Positions 7,986 to 14,864 of a stretch of DNA of 34,377 nt are shown here, in pieces (positions within the stretch are counted from its first letter, which is position 1; every line of letters begins with the position of its first letter). The notes beneath the pieces were generated by a model. That model was not told the DNA's origin. It searched no databases and saw only the letters and a program-made list of their open reading frames with translations. The DNA is from Lachnospiraceae bacterium. GTDB taxonomy: Bacteria; Bacillota; Clostridia; Lachnospirales; Lachnospiraceae. The DNA lies in NCBI GenBank assembly GCA_020860755.1, contig JAJBTQ010000024.1, positions 1 to 34,377 of the forward strand. Direction: 5' to 3'. The position numbers and the translations under genes were made by a program.

Positions 7986-8424
7986 CCTTACAGACCTGGA
8001 TCTTTTAATGCAGTGGCGGATGGAAGTGCTGCATGAAGTGTTCCCTTCTTCGGAATATTTCTATCCGGAGGGACTTGAAGAGGAGAACCGATCCTATTAT
8101 GAGAAGGCATTGGCGGCCGGAACGCATATCGCCTGTTTCGCCCATGCGGACGGGGAGATCGTAGGCTGCGGCGGCATGTGCCTGTATCAGGAAATGCCTT
8201 CGCCGGACAACCCCGGCGGCTGGTGTGCTTATATTATGAATATCTATTGCCGGGCTGCATACCGGGAACAGGGGGTGGGCAGTTCCATCATTCACTGGTT
8301 GTCGGAGCAGGCAAAGGAGCGGGATATTACAAAGATTTACCTGGAGACATCTGAGAGCGGGAGGGGCTTTTATGACAAGATCGGCTTTTTGGAAATGCCG
8401 GACATGATGATCATGCCGGGATGA
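7960..8424 (+). CDS. GNAT-family N-acetyltransferase
   Basis: This 154-aa single-domain GNAT has its acetyl-CoA-binding motif at REQGVGSS, followed by SSIIHWLSEQAKERDITKIYLETSESGRGFYDKIGF, which covers motifs A and B. The ATG has a strong AAGGAGG site that lies inside the end of the adenylation gene, giving a 26-nt overlap and tight coupling. It is the last gene of the sirtuin operon and is followed by a terminator. The substrate is unknown; an amine on the product of the adenylation enzyme, or a protein lysine, are both possible. Confidence 0.85.
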   Translation: MEIRIQKADLTDLDLLMQWRMEVLHEVFPSSEYFYPEGLEEENRSYYEKALAAGTHIACFAHADGEIVGCGGMCLYQEMPSPDNPGGWCAYIMNIYCRAAYREQGVGSSIIHWLSEQAKERDITKIYLETSESGRGFYDKIGFLEMPDMMIMPG

Positions 8425-8447
8425 TGTCTTGGCAAAAATAATATTTG

Positions 8448-8483
8448 AGAGCTTGCAGACAGCGCGTTTGCAAGCTCTTTTTT
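8448..8483 (+). terminator. Terminator of the sirtuin operon
   Basis: A stem of about 10 bp pairs GAGCTTGCA (8449-8457) with TGCAAGCTC (8469-8477), has an 11-nt loop, and is followed by six T residues. Confidence 0.9.
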
Positions 8484-8574
8484 ACTCAACTGTAATGTAC
8501 ATAACATGAAATACTATGTGGTAAAATATACCCGCTATTTCTAAAGGAAAATGATAAAAAACAGAATAAATATA

Positions 8575-8603
8575 TTGCACTCCTCCGTCCATGATGATAT
8601 ACT
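8575..8603 (+). promoter_or_regulatory. Sigma-A promoter of the Cna-B surface protein
   Basis: TTGCAC (8575-8580), an exact 17-bp spacer and TATACT (8598-8603) lie about 70 bases before the start codon. The rest of the 8484-8673 gap is AT-rich with no gene. Confidence 0.7.
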
Positions 8604-8673
8604 CATATTACCATAATATCGTGTAAAACTCGTCGGTTTTTTTAATGCTTTGCACTACGAAAGGAAAAACGAT

Positions 8674-11253
8674 ATGAAAAGAGTGAGGAAAAAAGCACTG
8701 GCATTCTTTTTGGCTGTTTCTGTCGTGTTTACCATAGGCGGGATGACAGCGTTTGCGGAGGAAGATACCTTATTCAGTGAGGGATCAGTAATGGATGAGA
8801 GCAAATGTGAAGATGCGGATCTGTTTTTAGAGGAGGCCGGTGAAGACCCGGATCTGTCACCGGATGAGGTATGCGAAGATCCGGAGCTGCCTGAGACAGG
8901 GGAGGATTCTTCGGGAGAGCTCACTGCGCAGGCTGCGCCGATCAGTGTCGAAGCCGGAGAACCGGATGAGGATGTGATCGTTTTGGATAATGAGGAAGGG
9001 ATCGTTTTGGATAATGAGGATCCGAAAGAGGAGGATGATTACGGTATCCAGCTGCTGGCAGGCGAGACCTATACGATTGAGGTGACAGATACAAAAAGTA
9101 TTACAGGGACTTCTGCCAATTACAGCAATTCCTGGTCCAGTTCGAATACGGATGTGGCAACGGTCAGCGGTACCGGAAGTACAGCAGTAGTGACCGGACG
9201 CTCGCCGGGTACAGTGACCATTACGCATAGATATCAAACCTCTTATTTTGCCACAAGTCTTACCGAGACCTGGACGGTCATAGTCAGCAATACCGTTTCC
9301 GTGTGTGTTTATGTCTCCAGGGCCGATATTTCCTATGCGATGCTGGATATCCTCGGGATCGATCCGCATACCATAGATTCCTACGGGTATTTTCCGGTGG
9401 GCATCGTCTACCTCGACGCTTCGTATATTACCGCGGATAAATGGGATGCGGCAAATACTGAGAAGGCGCCGCTTATCAACAGTGAAGAGGATTGGCAGCT
9501 GCTGCTTAGGGATCTGTCCAACATTGATACCAGTGAAGCTGTTTTCCGAGATGAATATAAGGCAAATGCAGGGAACAATATCGGTCAATATCTCTCTGCC
9601 GCGGCAGATTATATCGGACACGAGGGCGGTTCCGGCTATACAGCTCTTTTCCGAAATGAGAGCGAGGACGAGTATACGATTGAAAACACGAAGTTTCATC
9701 TGGATCTGTTGTTCCATACCAACAAGGTCACTTATGTCTATGGAGACAACGGATATTCAACCGGGGATGCCATTGACGGTCGGGAAGCAACAGATTCCTT
9801 GCCGTATATTCGTTATACAGATGTGGTTCCGATCGAGGCTTCCTCTTTTCTCCCGGAAGGCTTCGTATTCGAAGGTTACTATAAGGATGAGCATTTCCTG
9901 GAACCGTGGGATGGCACGACATCTCTGAAAGAGGATTTGATCGTATATGTCAAGGTAAGTCGTGTGATCAGCATAGATGTTGAGAAGATCTGGAGGGACG
10001 GCGGCAACGAGGCCGGAGACCGCCCCGAAGCGGTCACAGTCGTGTTACTGGCAGATGGGGAAGAGGTAGTCGGAGAGTACGGCAGCCTGACCTTATGCGA
10101 AGCGTGTGGCTGGAGCGGAGTCTTCGAGGATCTGTATGCCGAGGATGAGAAGGGATCAGAGATCGCCTATACAGTCGAGGAGACGGAAGTGCCGGACGGC
10201 TACAGCAGTGAGATGAGCGGTGATCAGGAAAGCGGATATTGCATTACCAATACCAAGCTTACGTCACTTGTCGTTACAAAGGCATGGAACGATGCAAGCG
10301 ATCATGACGGAATCCGGCCGGACGACCTTGCGATCACTCTTACAAGCAATGGCGATGCGACGGAGCAGCGTTTGACACTGCGGGGTGACGGAGACAGCTG
10401 GAGCGGAATTTTTAATGATCTTCCCGCTTATGATGAGAACGATGATAAGATCATCTATTCCGCCACAGAAGAGGTGCCGGATGGCTATACCGCCGTGATC
10501 CGTACACTCAGAGAGGGGAACGTTCTGATCACCAATACCCATAATTCGCTGCTCGTTTCCGACCTGACCATCACCAAAGTGTGGGACGATGCGGATGATC
10601 AGGATGGCATACGGCCGTCTTCCATTACGGTTGAGCTCCAGCATGACGGCCAGACAGTGACGGACGTCTATGGAACCCCATGGACGGCGGAACTGACAGC
10701 GGAAGATATAGATGAGGATGGAAACTGGACGATCGATGTCTCGGATCATCCGGTCTATGAGATGGAGGGTGGTCTGGATATCGGCTACACACTGCATGAG
10801 GATGATGTCGCTGCAGGCTATGAGACCACTGATGTCGATGTTACGATCTGTTCGGAAGAGGTGGAAGGAGCGACGGTGTACACCGGTACGGTGACCTTGA
10901 CCAACAGTCACGAGCCGGACCCGGAGGGTGAGCCGGATCCTCAAGACGCCGGCGACAAAGAAGACAATAAGGAAGACAGCGGTAATGTCGGAGACGACGA
11001 CGGCGGCAATGACAGCAACCGCAGCAACGGTCACGGCGGCAATGCCGGAGACGGTGGACATGGAGGAAAAGGCGGCAAGCACGGATATAACGGCGACGGC
11101 GGCGCTGATACTGCAGAGGTCACTAATCTTTCCGATGCACCGGCCTCCAAAACCTCCGATACCAATGCACCATACCTGTATCTGTTCCTTATTATTCCGG
11201 CAGGCGTCGCGATTGTGATAGTCGGTGTGCGCAGACGCGCGGCGGGACAGTGA
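8674..11253 (+). CDS. Secreted Cna-B-repeat surface protein
   Basis: I place the start at ATG 8674 (859 aa), which follows GAAAGGAAA; an upstream TTG at 8650 in the same frame lacks a ribosome site. A signal peptide (MKRVRKKALAFFLAVSVVF...) ends near AFA/EE. An acidic low-complexity stretch follows, then a Big2-like segment (~125-205), a unique region, and three Cna-B domains starting near residues 432, 528 and 629, each with a (V/I)xKxW strand and a final (I/T)TN(T/S). A Gly/Asn/Asp-rich linker leads to a C-terminal hydrophobic helix and an RRR tail. The helix is preceded by SKTSDTN, not LPXTG, so sortase anchoring is uncertain. Such proteins act as adhesins or pilus-like stalks. The gene is monocistronic. 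Confidence 0.85.
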   Translation: MKRVRKKALAFFLAVSVVFTIGGMTAFAEEDTLFSEGSVMDESKCEDADLFLEEAGEDPDLSPDEVCEDPELPETGEDSSGELTAQAAPISVEAGEPDEDVIVLDNEEGIVLDNEDPKEEDDYGIQLLAGETYTIEVTDTKSITGTSANYSNSWSSSNTDVATVSGTGSTAVVTGRSPGTVTITHRYQTSYFATSLTETWTVIVSNTVSVCVYVSRADISYAMLDILGIDPHTIDSYGYFPVGIVYLDASYITADKWDAANTEKAPLINSEEDWQLLLRDLSNIDTSEAVFRDEYKANAGNNIGQYLSAAADYIGHEGGSGYTALFRNESEDEYTIENTKFHLDLLFHTNKVTYVYGDNGYSTGDAIDGREATDSLPYIRYTDVVPIEASSFLPEGFVFEGYYKDEHFLEPWDGTTSLKEDLIVYVKVSRVISIDVEKIWRDGGNEAGDRPEAVTVVLLADGEEVVGEYGSLTLCEACGWSGVFEDLYAEDEKGSEIAYTVEETEVPDGYSSEMSGDQESGYCITNTKLTSLVVTKAWNDASDHDGIRPDDLAITLTSNGDATEQRLTLRGDGDSWSGIFNDLPAYDENDDKIIYSATEEVPDGYTAVIRTLREGNVLITNTHNSLLVSDLTITKVWDDADDQDGIRPSSITVELQHDGQTVTDVYGTPWTAELTAEDIDEDGNWTIDVSDHPVYEMEGGLDIGYTLHEDDVAAGYETTDVDVTICSEEVEGATVYTGTVTLTNSHEPDPEGEPDPQDAGDKEDNKEDSGNVGDDDGGNDSNRSNGHGGNAGDGGHGGKGGKHGYNGDGGADTAEVTNLSDAPASKTSDTNAPYLYLFLIIPAGVAIVIVGVRRRAAGQ
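8976..9020 (+). repeat. 24-bp tandem duplication inside the surface protein gene
   Basis: A 21-bp identical block occurs at 8976-8996 and 9000-9020, a period of 24 bp. It keeps frame and duplicates the peptide (I)VLDNEE/D in the acidic N-terminal region. Confidence 0.8.
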
Positions 11254-11312
11254 CGGCCTGACTGGCCATAACAGAAAATGTTTTAAGACCAAAAAACCCT
11301 GAAAATAAGTTG

Positions 11313-11342
11313 GAGGCTCTGAGAAAAATCTCTCAGAGCCTC
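11313..11342. terminator. Hairpin between convergent genes
   Basis: A 12-bp perfect stem pairs 11313-11324 with 11331-11342 across a 6-nt loop, between the surface protein gene and the inverted TetR pseudogene. The T tract is poor on both strands, so termination is likely but not certain. Confidence 0.6.
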
Positions 11343-11373
11343 TGCTTTGTGTGATGAAAAATTATAAGTGACC

Positions 11374-11949
11374 TTAACCATTAAACAGTATCTCAAGAGC
11401 TAATCTCATATCCGCGACCAATTGCTTTTTGTTGGCCTCTTCCGGATGCCCGAGCAGATACCGGGCGCTCTGTGCCATCGCACCGGTCAGAAAGCGTGCT
11501 GCCGACGACGGTTGAATCGAGAATGTCCGCCCTTCCTCCTGATCTAATCGAAGATGCTGCTCGAGCTGCCGGGCGATCGAATCCGATGTGGAAAACAGCA
11601 TCACGGAGATCATGGAGCGGCTGGTGGGCGGTCCAAATGACTCATTGTTTTTTTGCATAAATTGCAAAAAACCTTCAAAAAATGCCAAATAGTAGGCGCA
11701 GGGATCGTCATCATCTGACTGGGCCTCAGCCTCCTCCATGTAGTGGTCGAGCATCTCGTTTTATACAAAGGAAAAGATCTCATACTTGTCTGAGAAATGT
11801 TTGTAAAAGGTTCCGCGTCCGACCAGCGCCCTCTCGCAGAGCTCGTTTACTGTGCTCTCTTCAGAGGCTTTTTCCTTTAAAAGATCTAAACGAGCATTCA
11901 TCAGGCAGGTATAAGTTTTTTGAACTCTCAGATCCAGATTTTTATTCAT
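11374..11949 (-). pseudogene. TetR-family regulator interrupted by an in-frame TAA
   Basis: Two pieces in the same frame make one typical TetR protein of about 191 residues. The first 62 codons encode the whole helix-turn-helix domain, including VNELCERALVGRGTFYKHFSDKYEIF. A TAA at 11761-11763 then interrupts, and reading continues in frame as NEMLDHYMEEAEAQ and so on to the ligand-binding domain, ending at 11374. A single substitution would restore the gene. It lies divergent to the MATE exporter, the usual layout for an efflux repressor. The ATG at 11949 follows AAAGGA. Either the repressor is lost, or the stop is suppressed or a sequencing error. The HTH fragment alone would lack the dimerization domain. 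Confidence 0.8.
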
Positions 11950-11996
11950 AGCCGTGTCCTTTAAATTTTAAGAGCCATTTCTGAAATATTGTCTCT

Positions 11997-12012
11997 TATC
12001 TTTCAAAAGATA
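11997..12012. promoter_or_regulatory. Palindrome between TetR pseudogene and MATE gene (candidate operator)
   Basis: TATCTTT and AAAGATA are perfect 7-bp arms around CA, just upstream of the candidate MATE promoter and close to the start of the divergent TetR gene. It is a plausible binding site for that regulator. Confidence 0.4.
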
Positions 12013-12024
12013 GATTTGTGTCTA

Positions 12025-12052
12025 TTGTTTAATTTTTCTTTTATAGTAAAAT
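12025..12052 (+). promoter_or_regulatory. Candidate promoter of the MATE gene
   Basis: TTGTTT (12025-12030), a 16-bp spacer and TAAAAT (12047-12052) lie about 76 bases before the start. Confidence 0.45.
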
Positions 12053-12128
12053 ATAAAACGGTGCGAATGTCAATGGTGTTTTAGACCTTCATAAACAGTT
12101 TTTAGGGGCGCAGACGGGAGATATTGAT

Positions 12129-13553
12129 ATGTCTGAAACAATGGAAAAAAGGTCAGAAACAGCAGAAAATCCTCTGGGAACCCAGCCAATCGGCAAACTG
12201 CTGGTAAAGTATTCCGTTCCCAGTATCATTGCACTGCTGGTAAACTCTCTCTACAATATTGTTGATCAGGTATATATTGGTAATTTTGTCGGAGAACTGG
12301 GAAACGCCGCGACAAATATCGCGTATCCTTTGACCATCCTGGTGATTTCTTTGGCTCTGTTGTTTGGACTCGGCGGAGCGGCCGGTTTTAATCTTTCACT
12401 CGGCAAGGGAGATAAAGAGGCGGCACCGTATTATCTGGGAAATTCCGCGGTGATGCTGGCCATCTGCGGTGTCGTGATTATGGTCATCACTCTGCTGTTT
12501 TTGACGCCGCTGCTGAAAGCCTTTGGCTCACCTGATGATGTGCTTCCCTATGCGCAGTCCTACGTGGGGATCACGGCCTTTGGCTTCCCGTTTTATCTTT
12601 TTTCCGCTGGATGCGGACACCTGATCCGTGCAGACGGGCGGCCCCGCGCAAGCATGACATGTAATCTGGTTGGCGCGATCATCAATGTGGGCTTAGACAC
12701 TCTGTTCGTGGCAGTTCTCGGCTATGGGATCCGCGGAGCGGCTCTTGCGACCATCATCGGCCAGATCGTTGCCGCTATGGTGGCACTCTGGTATATGTTT
12801 CATGTACAGACCGTAGAGCTTAAGCGAAAACATCTGCGTCCGCAGATAGAATATATTGGGCAATCCGCACGTCTGGGGATGGCGCCTTGTTTTAATCAGT
12901 TGGCCACGATGGTGGTGCAGATCACGATGAACAATTCCCTCCGGTTTTTCGGCGGTATGTCAATCTATGGAGAGGCCATTCCGATCGCTGTAGTCGGGAT
13001 CATTACAAAAGTGAGTATGATCTATCTGTCTATCATTGGAGGGGTCGGGCAGGCAATGCAGCCCATCTCAAGCTTTAACTATGGAGCGAAAAAGTATGAC
13101 CGCGTACGAAGTGTCGTGTTGCGTTCATTTCGATTCGGTCTTATCGTCGGGGTGATCGCGTTTCTAATGTTCCAGATCTTTCCGCTCCAGATCATCTCTC
13201 TATTCGGAGAGGGATCTTCGCAGGTATACTACGACTTTGCCGTCCGGTATTTTAGAATATACCTGTTCTTTGCGTTTGCCAATTTCCTGCCGATAATGGG
13301 CTCAAATTTCTTTACGGCGATCGGAAAACCGATCCGGGGCACGATTCTGTCCCTGACCCGGCAGATCATCTTTTTCCTGCCGCTGCTGCTCATCTTTCCC
13401 CGTATTTTCCCGATCCTCTTTGGTGTCGACGGAATTGATGGGATTCTATATGTCGGACCGGTGGCGGATGCCCTTGCGATCACGGTTGGTCTTGTAATGG
13501 TCGTGCGGGAACTGCGGGATTTAAGGAGACAGATGCAGGAGCTCGAGACGTAA
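12129..13553 (+). CDS. MATE-family multidrug efflux transporter
   Basis: This 474-aa integral membrane protein has about twelve hydrophobic segments in two homologous halves. The opening block PIGKLLVKYSVPSIIALLVNSLYNIVDQVYIG is a hallmark of the MATE/NorM-DinF family, as is GVGQAMQPISSFNYGA in the second half. Such proteins export cationic drugs or metabolites using Na+ or H+ gradients. The ATG follows GGGAG at good spacing. The gene is transcribed away from a TetR gene whose reading frame is broken, so expression may be constitutive. The substrate cannot be told from sequence. Confidence 0.92.
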   Translation: MSETMEKRSETAENPLGTQPIGKLLVKYSVPSIIALLVNSLYNIVDQVYIGNFVGELGNAATNIAYPLTILVISLALLFGLGGAAGFNLSLGKGDKEAAPYYLGNSAVMLAICGVVIMVITLLFLTPLLKAFGSPDDVLPYAQSYVGITAFGFPFYLFSAGCGHLIRADGRPRASMTCNLVGAIINVGLDTLFVAVLGYGIRGAALATIIGQIVAAMVALWYMFHVQTVELKRKHLRPQIEYIGQSARLGMAPCFNQLATMVVQITMNNSLRFFGGMSIYGEAIPIAVVGIITKVSMIYLSIIGGVGQAMQPISSFNYGAKKYDRVRSVVLRSFRFGLIVGVIAFLMFQIFPLQIISLFGEGSSQVYYDFAVRYFRIYLFFAFANFLPIMGSNFFTAIGKPIRGTILSLTRQIIFFLPLLLIFPRIFPILFGVDGIDGILYVGPVADALAITVGLVMVVRELRDLRRQMQELET

Positions 13554-13564
13554 ATGTGTTTTCC

Positions 13565-13593
13565 TTGCGCACTCCTTCCGTATCCGCTATAAT
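13565..13593 (+). promoter_or_regulatory. Promoter giving a nearly leaderless HAD mRNA
   Basis: TTGCGC (13565-13570), an exact 17-bp spacer and a consensus TATAAT (13588-13593) end only 9 bases before the ATG at 13603. Transcription should begin within about 0-4 bases of the start codon. Confidence 0.7.
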
Positions 13594-13602
13594 AACATAG
13601 TT

Positions 13603-14247
13603 ATGAAAAGAGCAGTTATCTTTGACATGGACGGGACCATCTGGGACTCCGTTGACAACATTGTGGTTTCATGGAACCAGGGGCTTAGTGAGGCCGGCAT
13701 TTCGGATGTGGTGATCACCCGGGAACGGATCATCGGGCTTATGGGCCGGACCATGGATCAGTTTGCGAAAGCCCTCCTGCCGCAGTATTCCCCGGATGAG
13801 GGGATGGAGATCTTAAATGCTCTGGAAACGATTGAGAATGAACACCTCCGGGAACGGGGAGCCATACTTCTGGGCGATGTGAAGGGCACGTTTCAGGCGT
13901 TGAAAGAGAGAGGTTATTTTATCGGAATCGTCAGCAACAGCCAGTCCGGATATATCGAAGCGTTTTTGGAACATTATCATCTGGAAGATCTGGTAGACGA
14001 CAAACTGGCCTACGGTGACACCGGTCAGGGCAAGGCGGAGAATCTAACACGCATGATTGAACAAAACGGTCTGGAGCGGTACTGGTATCTGGGAGATACA
14101 GCCGGTGATTACAACGCATGCTGTGAGGCCGGAGTACCTTTTATCTGGGCGGCTTATGGGTTTGGAGATGTCCCGGCGGATGTCCCGCAGGTGGATTCCT
14201 TAGAGGAGATCGTCTCGAAGGTCACAGAGCTGGACTCGGATCAGTGA
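13603..14247 (+). CDS. HAD-superfamily phosphatase (phosphoglycolate-phosphatase-like)
   Basis: This 214-aa protein has all HAD motifs: FDMDGTIWDS with the nucleophile Asp near the N terminus, VSNSQSGY (motif II Ser), GQGKAEN (motif III Lys) and LGDTAGDYNAC (motif IV acidic pair). The alpha-helical cap between motifs I and II makes it a subfamily I (PGP/beta-phosphoglucomutase-like) enzyme. The ATG cannot be moved downstream without losing motif I. No Shine-Dalgarno is present, and the promoter -10 lies 9 bases upstream, so the message is probably leaderless. The substrate is a small phosphorylated metabolite, not determinable here. Confidence 0.9.
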   Translation: MKRAVIFDMDGTIWDSVDNIVVSWNQGLSEAGISDVVITRERIIGLMGRTMDQFAKALLPQYSPDEGMEILNALETIENEHLRERGAILLGDVKGTFQALKERGYFIGIVSNSQSGYIEAFLEHYHLEDLVDDKLAYGDTGQGKAENLTRMIEQNGLERYWYLGDTAGDYNACCEAGVPFIWAAYGFGDVPADVPQVDSLEEIVSKVTELDSDQ

Positions 14248-14284
14248 TCAGTAAATCGTGACGGATGAATCGTAACTGTTTAGC

Positions 14285-14322
14285 AGTACATAGGTAACAG
14301 AGAAGTACATAGGTAACAGAGA
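14285..14322. repeat. 19-bp tandem duplication
   Basis: AGTACATAGGTAACAGAGA occurs twice head to tail between the HAD stop and its terminator. It is not in a gene. Confidence 0.9.
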
Positions 14323-14327
14323 AAAAG

Positions 14328-14356
14328 AACGCTGTGATCTCACAGCGCTCTTTTTT
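14328..14356 (+). terminator. Terminator of the HAD gene
   Basis: CGCTGTGA pairs with TCACAGCG around a very short loop, followed by a CTC and six T residues. Confidence 0.8.
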
Positions 14357-14402
14357 ATAGTATCATTGTCATCCGTTCTTCTAAAACTCTCTGCTGCAGG
14401 GG

Positions 14403-14678
14403 CTACTCTTCCTCCATCGTCTCTTCGACGTCTTCTCCGAGTTCCTGCTCGGCTTCCTCCTCTGCGGCGTCCTCTGCCTCGAGCTCGGCGACGGCCTCGT
14501 TTAACATGTTGATGAAGTTATCCTCACCCATTGCCTCGAAATACTCTGAGGCGGTCTCCAGCCGTTCAAAGAAGCTGGGCCCGGACTGTTCCAGGTCTAT
14601 ATCGCATGCGGCAGGGCAAGTGCTGCAGTCCTGCGTACAGTTATCCATATTGGGTATGTTGTTTTTCTTTTCGTCCAT
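14403..14678 (-). CDS. Small acidic Cys-rich protein of unknown function, 91 aa
   Basis: The N-terminal 28 residues contain the cluster CTQDCSTCPAAC, four Cys that could bind zinc or an iron-sulfur cluster. The rest is very acidic and ends in Glu/Ala-rich sequence (about 20 of the last 30 residues are Glu or Asp). The start has GGGAG at good spacing and a promoter of its own, so it is a real gene and not a shadow. I do not recognise a named family. Small proteins with a Cys cluster near the N terminus are common beside ParA/Mrp-type ATPases in Clostridia, but none is near here. Confidence 0.75.
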   Translation of the reverse strand: MDEKKNNIPNMDNCTQDCSTCPAACDIDLEQSGPSFFERLETASEYFEAMGEDNFINMLNEAVAELEAEDAAEEEAEQELGEDVEETMEEE

Positions 14679-14726
14679 AAGTAACTCCCTTCCCGCGATC
14701 TTTAAAGGTCACGCCTGTGTTTTTTC

Positions 14727-14755
14727 ATTATACACGCAATCAGGTTATTTGACCA
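14727..14755 (-). promoter_or_regulatory. Promoter of the small acidic protein gene
   Basis: On the minus strand, TGGTCA (14755-14750), a 17-bp spacer and a consensus TATAAT (14732-14727) lie about 49 bases before the ATG. Confidence 0.6.
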
Positions 14756-14759
14756 GCAT

Positions 14760-14806
14760 TACTTTTTGAAGCGCAAAACGGCATACTTTTTGTAGCGCAA
14801 AACGGC
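14760..14806. repeat. Two 23-bp direct repeats upstream of malQ (candidate regulator sites)
   Basis: TACTTTTTG-A/T-AGCGCAAAACGGC occurs at 14760-14782 and 14784-14806 with one mismatch, a 24-bp period. The second copy covers the malQ -35 position, where there is no good -35 hexamer. That layout suits binding of a transcription activator. Confidence 0.7.
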
Positions 14807-14815
14807 GGAGTGGTG

Positions 14816-14821
14816 TATAAT
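14816..14821 (+). promoter_or_regulatory. malQ -10 element
   Basis: Consensus TATAAT, 43 bases before the malQ start at 14865. An in-frame ATG at 14820 lies inside it and cannot be the start. The -35 position is occupied by the direct repeat, which has no TTGACA-like hexamer. Confidence 0.6.
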
Positions 14822-14864
14822 GTCCTGGGACGCGAAAAACGCGTCGGCACTGGAGGTAATTACG

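Noticed and set aside
5051-8424. Anti-phage SIR2 defence system
   Set aside because: Defence SIR2 genes usually pair with large or HerA/TIR/Argonaute-like partners; here the partners are metabolic enzymes and no mobile or phage genes are nearby.
10264-11292. 342-aa minus-strand frame over the surface protein gene
   Set aside because: It is antisense to clear Cna-B domains with no independent start signal or recognisable domain.
14820-14864. malQ start at ATG 14820
   Set aside because: It lies within the -10 hexamer; ATG 14865 has a strong GGAGGT and begins the conserved MalQ N terminus.
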